Assembly: GCA_016718805.1 (NCBI GenBank)
Contig: JADKCP010000011.1
Span: 1 to 64,000 of the forward strand
Direction of reading: 5' to 3'
Source of the DNA: Bacteroidota bacterium
GTDB lineage: Bacteria > Bacteroidota > Bacteroidia > UBA4408
DNA: 64,000 nucleotides
A program made the translations under genes and the position numbers. Positions 26,862-35,444 of the stretch are shown in pieces. Every line of letters begins with the position of its first letter. Positions within the stretch are counted from its first letter, which is position 1. The notes beneath the pieces are model-generated. The model saw only the letters and a program-made list of their open reading frames with translations, was not told the DNA's origin and did not search any database.

Positions 26862-28217
26862 TTAAAGTGCAAATTGTTTTATTCGTTCACTAAAATCATA
26901 AACCGGAACCTTTGCTCCAATTTTTGAAGCTAAAATACTTGCTCCGGCAGCACTTCTGTATCCTCCTGCACAATGCACAACGATAGGTTTCTCAGTCGGA
27001 ATTTCGGGATACCGTTCACGTAATTCTGCTAATGGAATATGATAAGAACGAGAAAATATTTTTTTTGCAGCTCTTTCAGCAGATGTTCTAATATCAACTA
27101 TTGTATAGTTCTCTGAAGATAATTCAAAATCCTCTGCTGGAAATTTCGGAGATGATTCATTTCCAAATTCTGAAATAAAGGCAAGCTCAACTTGATTTTC
27201 ATACCCAATTTTAGCAATGCGTTTAAGGAGTATATTTAATTCGGTTTCATTTTGCGCTTGTAAGTAAAATTTTTCGTTAGGATCAACAATGCTTCCGAGC
27301 CATGTTTCAAACTTGGTATCGTTCATTAAATTTATTGCATTTCTAAGGTGAGATGCTTTAAATAAAGCTTCTGGCCTTGTATCTATAACTAAATAGTGAG
27401 GGTTTAATGACTTTGCACAACCTTCACAAGTTATTGTTTCTCGAATCTCAACTGCTTGTACGCTTTTCGCGAAATTGGCTGCACCTTTTTTATTAATGCT
27501 TACATCGTGCGGAAAATACTTTGGTACATAGGGTTGGTCCTGCAACAAGGAGTTTATAAAATCAGTTTCGCTCATGTTTCCTAAACTCCAATTGCTGATT
27601 TTTTCGGCTCCCATAGTACTTGAAGCAGCATCGCTTAATCCTTTTCCACACAGGCTTCCGGCACCATGCGCAGGATATACCAAAACGGAATCGGCCAATG
27701 GAAGAAATTTATTTCTCAGGGTATGATACATAAGTTTTGCTAACTCGCTTCGGTCAGCAGTAATTGCCCCAGCTTGTTCGCGCAAATCAGGACGTCCGCA
27801 ATCACCAATAAATAGAGTATCACCGCTAAATACAGCTATTTCTTTTCCGTTTTCATCCAACAAGAGTGCACTTATACTATCGGGTGAATGACCCGGTGTA
27901 TTGAGCGCTTTTAAGGTAACTGAACCTATGATTAGTGCATCACCTTCGTCAAAAGAAACATGTTCATATTCGGCAGCAACTAATTTACTTACATAAATGT
28001 TTGCTCCTGTATGTTTTGAAATTTCAAGATGGCTGCTTACAAAATCGGCGTGAGGATGTGTTTCAATTATTGCAGTAATTTTGGCTTGATGCTTTTTTGC
28101 ATAATCATAATAAGGCTGTGGGTCACGAGCCGGGTCAACCAATGCAATTTCACCATTACTAATTATAGCATAGGAATAATGCGCAAGGTTTTTGTCTTCG
28201 AATTGTTTTATTTCCAT
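26862..28217 (-). CDS. CstB-like persulfide dioxygenase-rhodanese protein
   Basis: 451 residues from ATG 28217; a TTG at 28238 is a poorer start. The N-terminal metallo-beta-lactamase domain (1-235) has ETHPHADFVSSHLEI, TPGHSPDS, FSGDTLFIGDCGRPDL and YPAHGAGSLCGKG, the iron site of ETHE1-type persulfide dioxygenases. Then comes a CEGCAKS segment, a rhodanese-like domain without catalytic Cys (VIDTRPEALFKASHLRNA), and a C-terminal rhodanese with CAGGYRSAAG. This order matches CstB of Staphylococcus, which converts low-molecular-weight persulfides to thiosulfate via sulfite. Central enzyme of the island, with the P2 operator just upstream. Confidence 0.85.
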   Translation of the reverse strand: MEIKQFEDKNLAHYSYAIISNGEIALVDPARDPQPYYDYAKKHQAKITAIIETHPHADFVSSHLEISKHTGANIYVSKLVAAEYEHVSFDEGDALIIGSVTLKALNTPGHSPDSISALLLDENGKEIAVFSGDTLFIGDCGRPDLREQAGAITADRSELAKLMYHTLRNKFLPLADSVLVYPAHGAGSLCGKGLSDAASSTMGAEKISNWSLGNMSETDFINSLLQDQPYVPKYFPHDVSINKKGAANFAKSVQAVEIRETITCEGCAKSLNPHYLVIDTRPEALFKASHLRNAINLMNDTKFETWLGSIVDPNEKFYLQAQNETELNILLKRIAKIGYENQVELAFISEFGNESSPKFPAEDFELSSENYTIVDIRTSAERAAKKIFSRSYHIPLAELRERYPEIPTEKPIVVHCAGGYRSAAGASILASKIGAKVPVYDFSERIKQFAL

Positions 28218-28235
28218 GAGTAAAAAATTGAAGTA

Positions 28236-28279
28236 CAAAAATAGATGGATAAAAAGTAGTGCACAGCAACTTTTGTTAC
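28236..28279 (-). promoter_or_regulatory. P2 promoter with Crp/Fnr-type operator
   Basis: On the minus strand GTAACAAAAGTTGC (28279-28266) precedes TATTTTTG (28243-28236), a TAnnTTTG -7 element. Operator centre to -7 element is 29.5 bases. The bases around the operator, TATGTAACAAAAGTTGCTGT, are nearly the same as at the P3 site. Drives the CstB-like gene. Confidence 0.7.
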
Positions 28280-28341
28280 ATAGCTGCTTTTTTGTGTATT
28301 AAGAACGAACACAAAAATACTTACAGCACTGCGAAGTAAAG

Positions 28342-28548
28342 TTATTCTCCCTTTTTTCGTGTTGAAAAGCCAAATGGCAAATACAGTGGACAAAAACTCA
28401 TAAAGCTGGTAACAATAAAAATTCCGGCAAGCACTAAACCTATAGTTGCTGTTAATCCTGAAATTTTATCGAAATAATACAATGCTGCAATAACAAGAGC
28501 TACAATTATTCTAATTGCTTTGTCGAGGGTTCCCATGTTTGGTTTCAT
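28342..28548 (-). CDS. DUF2892 membrane protein
   Basis: 68 residues (or 64 from the internal Met at 28536). MGTLDKAIRIIVALVIAALY and LVLAGIFIVTSFMSFCPLYL form two membrane helices with the FCPLY motif of DUF2892, the membrane part of YgaP-type rhodaneses. In E. coli YgaP this part anchors a rhodanese domain; here the rhodanese partners are separate proteins in the next operon. First gene behind the P1 operator. Confidence 0.8.
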   Translation of the reverse strand: MKPNMGTLDKAIRIIVALVIAALYYFDKISGLTATIGLVLAGIFIVTSFMSFCPLYLPFGFSTRKKGE

Positions 28549-28582
28549 ATGTTTTCTTTTTTAAATGAATATTTATATATAT

Positions 28583-28632
28583 CAAAAGTGGAAATATAAA
28601 CTGAGTGCTACGGTAACATTTGTTACATAACA
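28583..28632 (-). promoter_or_regulatory. P1 promoter with perfect palindromic operator
   Basis: On the minus strand GTAACAAATGTTAC (28626-28613) is a perfect GTAAC-N4-GTTAC palindrome. It overlaps a second palindrome, TGTTATGTAACA (28632-28621). A weak -7 element CACTTTTG lies at 28590-28583, again 29.5 bases from the operator centre. Located between the Crp/Fnr gene and DUF2892. Confidence 0.65.
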
Positions 28633-28673
28633 AAAAAATAAAAGCTAAGATAGAGGAATCGATGTAAAGAAAA

Positions 28674-29294
28674 TTATAACATCGTTATTTTATTTCGTCC
28701 TAACTGAACCAATTTTTCTTCTTCCATTTGTTTCAGTAAACGTGAAATTACAACTCGGGCTGTACCAAGCTCGGCTGCTATTTGCTCGTGAGTTACAATT
28801 AGCGTGTGGCTGTTAGATAATTCGCATTTCTTACGAATAAAATTCAGCAAACGCTCATCCATTTTTTTAAATGCTATGTCGTTCACTACTTCGAGCAATT
28901 CTTCGAAGCGTTTGTGATACAATCTAAAAATATAATCGAGCCATTCAGGGAACTCCTTAATGAGAGAGGCAACTTTATCAATAGGAATAAACAACAATTC
29001 AGTAGGTTCTTCGGCGATAGCTTTTACTTTGCTTGTATCGCTGTGTATGCCACCTAAAAACGACATAATACAACTTTCGCCAGGTTTGATATAATACAAC
29101 AATAATTCGCGTCCATCCTCATCGGTGCGCATCACGCGAATGGTTCCAGAGAGAACAATAGGAATCGCTTTAATGAAAGCATTTTCATTTAAAACAATTT
29201 CCTCTTCACTAAATTTTTTAAGAGTACCAAACGAAAGTAATTTTTCGCGTATTTCCGGGCTTGACTGAAATTCAGCAATGTTGTTTAACTCCAT
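28674..29294 (-). CDS. Crp/Fnr family transcription regulator
   Basis: 206 residues. N-terminal cyclic-nucleotide-binding-like domain (IPIVLSGTIRVM, GRELLLYYIKPGESCIMSFL) and a C-terminal winged helix with EQIAAELGTARVVISRLLKQ. It lacks the N-terminal cysteine cluster of Fnr. Two cysteines remain: C75 in the PGESC turn and C157 before the HTH. C75 is conserved in many Bacteroidota members and could sense thiol-reactive signals. Adjacent to three promoters with shared Crp-like operators, so it is the best candidate regulator of the persulfide genes. It follows moxR by 19 bases. Confidence 0.85.
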   Translation of the reverse strand: MELNNIAEFQSSPEIREKLLSFGTLKKFSEEEIVLNENAFIKAIPIVLSGTIRVMRTDEDGRELLLYYIKPGESCIMSFLGGIHSDTSKVKAIAEEPTELLFIPIDKVASLIKEFPEWLDYIFRLYHKRFEELLEVVNDIAFKKMDERLLNFIRKKCELSNSHTLIVTHEQIAAELGTARVVISRLLKQMEEEKLVQLGRNKITML

Positions 29295-29313
29295 TAATAG
29301 GTAGCTTTAGGAG

Positions 29314-30279
29314 TTATCTAGTAAGTTCTTGAATAATACTATCTACGCTTACTCCATCTGCTTCAGCTTTGTAATTTCGAACAATGCGATGACGCAAGAT
29401 TGCTGTGCTAACCGCTTTTACATCTTCCATATCGGGAGAGTATTTGCCCTGCAACATAGCATGGCATTTTGCTCCTACAATTAAAAACTGGGATGCACGT
29501 GGGCCGGCTCCCCAAGTAACGTATTTCTTAACAATTTCGGGGGCTAATTCTGAATTTGGTCGAGATTTTATGGCAAGTTTAACGGCATATTCCATCACAT
29601 TTTCAGCGACAGGAATTCTTCGAACTAAATCCTGAAAAAATACTATTTGTTTATCGTCCATCACTTTTGAAAGTGTAACTTTTTTATCCGAAGTTGTATT
29701 TTTTACAACTTGTAATTCTTCCGAATAGGTAGGATAATCGAGCCAAACATTAAACATAAAACGATCGAGTTGTGCTTCTGGAAGCGGGTAGGTACCTTCT
29801 TGCTCAATTGGATTTTGTGTAGCAAGCACAAAAAATGGATTTCCTAATTCATAACGTTTTCCGGCTGCAGTAACAGCACGTTCCTGCATAGCTTCAAGCA
29901 AGGAAGATTGAGTTTTAGGTGGTGTACGATTGATTTCATCGGCCAATACAATATTTGCAAAAAGAGGACCTTTAATGAAGCGAAAATTTCGGCTCTCATC
30001 CAAAATTTCTGAACCTATAATATCAGAAGGCATTAAGTCGGGAGTAAATTGAATACGGCTAAATTGCAGTCCTAAAGTTTCGGCAATCGTATTTACTAAT
30101 AAGGTTTTTGCTAAACCCGGAACTCCTACCAATAAACAATGCCCACGGCTAAAAATAGAAATAAGCACATCTCTGATTACTTCATTTTGGCCAATAATTA
30201 CCTTACCGATTTCGTTGTTCAGCTCTTTGTATTTTCCAACAAAAAAGTCTACGGCTTCTGATTCTGATTTAAATTGCAT
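29314..30279 (-). CDS. MoxR family AAA ATPase
   Basis: 321 residues: Walker A region VGVPGLAKTLLVNTIAETLG, Walker B ADEINRTPPKTQSSLLEAMQ, sensor region ATQNPIEQEGTYPLPEAQLD. MoxR ATPases act as chaperones that insert or activate metal- or VWA-domain partners. No VWA/DUF58 gene follows here. It lies 22 bases downstream of the SurA-like gene, a common Bacteroidota arrangement. Confidence 0.9.
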   Translation of the reverse strand: MQFKSESEAVDFFVGKYKELNNEIGKVIIGQNEVIRDVLISIFSRGHCLLVGVPGLAKTLLVNTIAETLGLQFSRIQFTPDLMPSDIIGSEILDESRNFRFIKGPLFANIVLADEINRTPPKTQSSLLEAMQERAVTAAGKRYELGNPFFVLATQNPIEQEGTYPLPEAQLDRFMFNVWLDYPTYSEELQVVKNTTSDKKVTLSKVMDDKQIVFFQDLVRRIPVAENVMEYAVKLAIKSRPNSELAPEIVKKYVTWGAGPRASQFLIVGAKCHAMLQGKYSPDMEDVKAVSTAILRHRIVRNYKAEADGVSVDSIIQELTR

Positions 30280-30301
30280 ATTCGTTTATTCTTTTTACAG
30301 A

Positions 30302-31657
30302 TTATTCAGTTTTATCAACAATAAACCACTTGTGTTTAAATCCACAGGTTTTGTATTCTTGATCAATTTTCACAAAGGTGGTTTTCAATTTATTTTCAAT
30401 CCAAGTATTAATTATTTCACTCTGCTTTAGCGTAAGTGTTATATTTTGAACTTTCTGATAATCGTCTTTTAAATTAGCTCTGTGAGGTTCAGTGCGGCTT
30501 TTGAGATACAAAATTCGATAGGCCTTTTTGCCATCATTGGTTTGCATTATTACAGGTTCAGAAATTTCTCCCACTTTTAATTTATCGATAGTGAAAAATA
30601 AACTTTGATCGAGTTCTGAAGTTTCAAACTTTGATGAACCGGTTTGTGGATTTGGGATTATTCCTCCATTGTTTTTACTTTCACCATCATCGCTAAACAA
30701 AAAAGCTGCAGCTTCAAACGTGAGTGAATCTTTTAAAATTAGTTGACGAACGCTATCGCAAAGTAGTTGAGCCTTATAAAGATCACTTCCGGAAGTTTTA
30801 GGGCTCAATAAAATATGGCGAACATTAATTAATTCACCCCTTCTGTCGATTAGTTGAATAATGTGGAAACCGAATGGAGATTCTACAATTTTTGAAACTT
30901 CTTTTCCTTTTAGTGAAAATGCTTCTGCAGCAAACTCGGGTACTAATTCATTTCTGTTTAACAATCCTAATTCTCCACCTGCTCTTGCCGAACCAGGATC
31001 TTCAGAATACAAAACAGCTAAGGTTGAAAAATCTTCACCGTTTACAATTCTGTTTCTTAACTCAGTTAATTTCTCTTTAACGCGCGTTTTTTCCTTCTCG
31101 TCAATTGGAGGTTTTCGCATGATTTGCCCAATTTCAACTTCTGAATTTAAAAAAGGTAGACTATCAATAGGAATAGAATTAAAATAAGCCCTTACTTCGG
31201 CAGGAGTAACTTTAATATCAGCTGTTATTTTACCTTGCATGGTACGTGCAAGTAATAGTTTTCGAATATCCGGTCTAAAATCTTCCTTTATACGAGTTAT
31301 GCTTTTGCCGTAATATTCTTCAAGCTTTTGTTCAGACCCCAACTGTTTAATAAAATAAGAAAGGCGTTGATCTAATTCACCTTCAATTTGTGCATCGGTA
31401 ATTTCAATACTATCTATGCCTGCTTGATTAATTAATAATTTTTGAAAAAGTAATTCTTCAACTACCTGACAACGTGTTTCGTCGCCGGCAGGGGAGCCTT
31501 GACTAATAAATTGTTGATACTCGTTATCAACGTCCGATTTCAAAATTAAATTTGAGCCCACAACAGCAACAATTTTATCAACTACTTTTGAATTTTGAGC
31601 AAATAATCCGTTTGCTAACAACAACAATCCCCAAAATACGCTAGTTTGCTTTTTCAT
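30302..31657 (-). CDS. surA: SurA-like periplasmic peptidyl-prolyl isomerase
   Basis: 451 residues from ATG 31657 (MKKQTSVFWGLLLLANGLFA signal peptide). SurA N-terminal chaperone region (VVDKIVAVVGSNLILKSDVD), then two parvulin-type domains: LYSEDPGSARAGGELGLLNR to PFGFHIIQL, and INVRHILLSP to FLFSDDGESKNNGGII. Helps outer-membrane proteins fold in the periplasm. Ten bases after a second SurA-like lipoprotein and upstream of moxR. Confidence 0.85.
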   Translation of the reverse strand: MKKQTSVFWGLLLLANGLFAQNSKVVDKIVAVVGSNLILKSDVDNEYQQFISQGSPAGDETRCQVVEELLFQKLLINQAGIDSIEITDAQIEGELDQRLSYFIKQLGSEQKLEEYYGKSITRIKEDFRPDIRKLLLARTMQGKITADIKVTPAEVRAYFNSIPIDSLPFLNSEVEIGQIMRKPPIDEKEKTRVKEKLTELRNRIVNGEDFSTLAVLYSEDPGSARAGGELGLLNRNELVPEFAAEAFSLKGKEVSKIVESPFGFHIIQLIDRRGELINVRHILLSPKTSGSDLYKAQLLCDSVRQLILKDSLTFEAAAFLFSDDGESKNNGGIIPNPQTGSSKFETSELDQSLFFTIDKLKVGEISEPVIMQTNDGKKAYRILYLKSRTEPHRANLKDDYQKVQNITLTLKQSEIINTWIENKLKTTFVKIDQEYKTCGFKHKWFIVDKTE

Positions 31658-31667
31658 TATTTTTAAA

Positions 31668-32546
31668 TTAATAGAGCTCAAAGTTCTTATTTTTTAATTC
31701 AGTACTATAAACATCTTCTTTCATTTGATTAATCAATTGAAGCTTGCGTTTATTTAAAATGATGTTGTGTATATTTTGTTTTTCAAAACTAAGTGGAGAA
31801 GTGCTGTCTTTAATTTTAAAACCTTTTATGTTTACAAAATAGAAGCTGCCGGTATCAGTAACTTCCACCCATCTATTATTCTCTAAAAACTGTTCTTTAT
31901 CATACGCTTCTATAGGTATTTCCTTTAATAAATCGTCAAATAAAAACCAGGAACTATCATCGAGGTAAAAATTCTCTGCAAATTGATAACAATAATCTTC
32001 CAACAATTTTCGGTCTTGTGGTTTATCGCTTCTACACCATTCACGCACCTTATTTAATTTGGGAGCCTTTTTATTCACCTTAACATAAAGCACTTTAATA
32101 ATGTTATTTTTTAATTGAAAGTTTTGTGGGTTTTTTTCATAGTATTCCTGAATTTCAGCTTCAGTAACCAAGGTATCTAACTTTTGTCGAATTAACTCCT
32201 TTTCGTAGGCAAAGGTAATTAACGAAGTTCGGTAATCTTGTAACTGCTTTTCAATTGAAGTGGTCAGCATTTCAGCATTTAGGTTTTGTTCAGCTTTATG
32301 AAGCAACAAATTTTGACGAATCCAATTGTCAATGTAGTTTTTTACTAATTCAATGCTATCCTTTCCTTTTATATTTTTGGCAACAATTTTTTCGATGTCT
32401 GATTCGTATAAATACTTGTCAAAAACTCTAGCAATAGCCTTTTCTTGTTGTTTGGGCTTGAAATAGGAACATGCACCCAAAAGTAAAAGTATGGCACTAA
32501 AAATTGTAGTTTTCAATAGGGATTGCGCTTTTTTTGAAGTCGACAA
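31668..32546 (-). CDS. SurA-like lipoprotein without recognisable PPIase core
   Basis: 292 residues, starting at TTG 32546. N-terminus LLKTTIFSAILLLLGACSYF gives a lipobox cysteine in LGAC. The rest resembles the SurA/PpiC N-terminal chaperone fold (ARVFDKYLYESDIEKIVAKN, then YIDNWIRQNLLLHKAEQNL) with a C-terminal helix (INQMKEDVYSTELKNK). The central part has no parvulin signature. Probably a companion outer-membrane-protein chaperone co-transcribed with surA. Start codon choice is uncertain. Confidence 0.65.
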   Translation of the reverse strand: MSTSKKAQSLLKTTIFSAILLLLGACSYFKPKQQEKAIARVFDKYLYESDIEKIVAKNIKGKDSIELVKNYIDNWIRQNLLLHKAEQNLNAEMLTTSIEKQLQDYRTSLITFAYEKELIRQKLDTLVTEAEIQEYYEKNPQNFQLKNNIIKVLYVKVNKKAPKLNKVREWCRSDKPQDRKLLEDYCYQFAENFYLDDSSWFLFDDLLKEIPIEAYDKEQFLENNRWVEVTDTGSFYFVNIKGFKIKDSTSPLSFEKQNIHNIILNKRKLQLINQMKEDVYSTELKNKNFELY

Positions 32547-32803
32547 AATTAATCAAACAAGTGAATTAGAAAAGCATTTGCATGGTTTCAAATGCCAAAA
32601 AATCAAAAATAAACACTGGTGTTACTTTAGAGAGAACATTTATTTCAGCTACCTTGCGCAAAATTTTAAACCATTCAGTAAATGAATGCTCACAAACAGA
32701 ACATGAAACCAGAATATGAAAGGGAGTGTAATAGTTGCTGCTTTGCTTTAAATGAGCTTATTTGCGATCCCAATCTATCTTTGAAAACTTGCAGTTACAA
32801 TCG

Positions 32804-35431
32804 ATGAAATTTCGCTACCTATTATTTCTTTTTATACTAATGATGCAGCAAGTGGTTGCTCATTCACAGCCACTAAATGCAGGTCAACAGCGAGCAAAGG
32901 GAATTATGATTGGAAGGTTTTCTGGAAAAGTGAAGGATGACACTAGTAATGAGGCTTTAGAATATGTTTCGGTTCAATTGTGGCACATGAAATTTGATTC
33001 CATTAGTAAACAAATGAAACCTGCATTAGCAGGAGGAATGCTTACCGACAGAATGGGTGAATTTTATATCGAAAATCTTTCGCTTAATGAACAATACACA
33101 TTAAAGATAAGCTCGATGGGATATATTCCTTATGAGCAGAAAATAAAATTTGATATAGATCTAAAATCCGCTAACGATAGAAGTAAAATTGCTGAAAAGG
33201 CCGATAAGGATTTAGGAAATATTCGACTTAAACAAAACACTGAATTATTGAAGGAAGTAACAATTGAAGCCGAAAAATCGCTGTATGTTATGAAGGTTGA
33301 TAGAAAGGTTTTTAATGTTGATAAAAATGCAGTTAGCGAAGGTGGCTCGGCACAAGATGTTATGAAAACCATTCCAGCTGTTCAGGTGGATATTGATGGA
33401 AATGTAACTTTACGTAATTCAACACCACAGCTATTCATTGATGGGAAACCTACTACGTTAACCCTTGATCAAATTCCTGCTGATGAAATTCAAAGTGTTG
33501 AAATAATTACAAACCCTTCTTCAAAGTTTGATGCCGGTGATAGTAATTCGGGTATTTTGAATTTAGTTTTAAAAAAGAACCGCAAACCCGGATATAACGG
33601 AAGCATTAGAGCTGCAACAGGAAATTTGTTAAAATACATGATTGGCGGTGATTTAAATGTAAAAGAAGGTAAACTCAATTTCTTTTTAAGTGGGAATTTA
33701 GTAAAACGTAGCATTCAATCCTATACAACAACTGCTCGAACCAGCAGTGAACAAAGAGAACTTCAAATATTACAGCAAAGTGTTACCAAGCAACAAAATC
33801 AATTTAATCATGGAAGAATTGGTATTGATTATTTAGTAAATAACCGAAACACTTTAACCTTTGCCCAAACATTAGTTCAAGGTAAAATGAAACCCAGCGA
33901 TTTTACTGTAAATGATTCTTCGCAGGCTGCTTCGGTATTTTCATATTATACCAGAAGCAGTAATTCAATGAATCAATTTTTGAACTATGGAACACAATTA
34001 AGCTTTAAACACTTATTTCCAAAAGCCGGAGAAGAGTTTACCATCGATTTAAATTACAATTCTCCAACAAATAGCAATAATGCTAATTATACAACTCAAA
34101 GCTACTTTGCGAATGGCATTTTAAATGGACCAAGTGTTTTGCAAAAAACAGAAGGTGGAGGCTATAATCATTATTTTGTGGGGCAATTTGATTTTGCAAA
34201 TCCATTAACTGAAAATTCAAAGTTTGAAACCGGGGCAAGGATGTCGTCTCGTGATTTTAAAAATGAAACCAACAATTATTTTTACATTGATTCATTGGCT
34301 GATTATGTGTTATTTACAAATAATAGCAGTAAATACAAATTCACCGATAGAGTGTATGCTGTGTATGGAACTTATTCCGATCACTTAAGTAAGTTATTGT
34401 ATCAAGTTGGAATGCGTTTCGAGAGTTCTGATTATTTAGGAACCATCATCAATCAAAATTCTACTTTTCATATTCAATATCCATTTAGTTTTTTTCCTAG
34501 CGCTTACCTCACTTATAAACTTCCTAAAAATCAAGATTTACAACTTAATTATTCCCGAAAAATAAATCGTCCAAACTTTTTTCAGTTAATGCCGTTTGCC
34601 GATTTTACGGATCCCCAAAATATTAATATTGGTAATGCAGGTTTAACACCGGAATTTATTAATACAATTGATTTAGATTATCAAAAACTTACCGAAAAAG
34701 GTAGTAGTTTTTTAGCTTCGGTTTATTACAAGCACATCGACAATTTAATTACCCGATACCAATACCGCGATATAGGTGCAAATGGAATTGACAGTGTAAT
34801 TTTTAACAGCTACCAAAATTCTAGTTATAGCCAAAGTTACGGCTTAGAATTAACCTTGCGTACTTCACCTGTAAAATGGTGGGAAATTACCAGCAATCTA
34901 AATTTCTATAACGCTCAAATAAATGGAAGCAATTTGGCCAATGATTTAATTACAGAACAACTGAGTTGGTTTGCCAAAATGAACTGGAATTTTACCCTTC
35001 CAAAAAATGTGAGTATACAATTGTCGGGCGATTATCAATCAAGAACAGTGCTGCCTGTAGGAGGTTCGAGCGCCGGAAATACACTTGGAGGAATTCCTGG
35101 CCGTGGACCGGGTGGAGGTGGTATGGGAGGAGGAATGCGCGATCAACAGGTTAGTTCATCTCAAGGTTACGTGAACGAAAACTATGGAATGGATGCAGCA
35201 ATTAAATGGGACTTTATTAAAAATGTGGCCTCGGTTTCATTTAATGTTAGCGATGTTTTCAAAACCAAGCGTTATAACAGCTATTCTGAAACGCCATATT
35301 TTACGCAAGAATACAATCGCTACCGCGACAGGCAAAATTTCAGAATTAATCTTTCGTATCGATTTGGTAAAATGGATGCCTCCTTGTTTAAACGAAAAAA
35401 CGCTGCATCAGAACTTGATCCAATGCAATAA
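32804..35431 (+). CDS. TonB-dependent-receptor-like outer-membrane barrel
   Basis: 875 residues from ATG 32804. Signal peptide MKFRYLLFLFILMMQQVVAH; carboxypeptidase-regulatory-like domain (about 38-130, FSGKVKDDTSNEALEYVSVQ); plug domain with AQDVMKTIPAVQVDIDGNV and IDGKPTTLTLDQIPADEIQS then VEIITNPSSKFDA; then a long beta-barrel of the outer-membrane-barrel-3 type ending LSYRFGK. A Gly-rich loop (GRGPGGGGMGGGM) lies near the C-terminus. No TonB box identified and no SusD-like partner, so the substrate is unknown. Confidence 0.8.
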   Translation: MKFRYLLFLFILMMQQVVAHSQPLNAGQQRAKGIMIGRFSGKVKDDTSNEALEYVSVQLWHMKFDSISKQMKPALAGGMLTDRMGEFYIENLSLNEQYTLKISSMGYIPYEQKIKFDIDLKSANDRSKIAEKADKDLGNIRLKQNTELLKEVTIEAEKSLYVMKVDRKVFNVDKNAVSEGGSAQDVMKTIPAVQVDIDGNVTLRNSTPQLFIDGKPTTLTLDQIPADEIQSVEIITNPSSKFDAGDSNSGILNLVLKKNRKPGYNGSIRAATGNLLKYMIGGDLNVKEGKLNFFLSGNLVKRSIQSYTTTARTSSEQRELQILQQSVTKQQNQFNHGRIGIDYLVNNRNTLTFAQTLVQGKMKPSDFTVNDSSQAASVFSYYTRSSNSMNQFLNYGTQLSFKHLFPKAGEEFTIDLNYNSPTNSNNANYTTQSYFANGILNGPSVLQKTEGGGYNHYFVGQFDFANPLTENSKFETGARMSSRDFKNETNNYFYIDSLADYVLFTNNSSKYKFTDRVYAVYGTYSDHLSKLLYQVGMRFESSDYLGTIINQNSTFHIQYPFSFFPSAYLTYKLPKNQDLQLNYSRKINRPNFFQLMPFADFTDPQNINIGNAGLTPEFINTIDLDYQKLTEKGSSFLASVYYKHIDNLITRYQYRDIGANGIDSVIFNSYQNSSYSQSYGLELTLRTSPVKWWEITSNLNFYNAQINGSNLANDLITEQLSWFAKMNWNFTLPKNVSIQLSGDYQSRTVLPVGGSSAGNTLGGIPGRGPGGGGMGGGMRDQQVSSSQGYVNENYGMDAAIKWDFIKNVASVSFNVSDVFKTKRYNSYSETPYFTQEYNRYRDRQNFRINLSYRFGKMDASLFKRKNAASELDPMQ

Positions 35432-35444
35432 GCTCAAAATTTCT

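Noticed and set aside
24844..28548. New defence or toxin system
   Set aside because: All catalytic domains belong to known sulfur and redox families; nothing indicates nuclease, NADase or phage-sensing parts.
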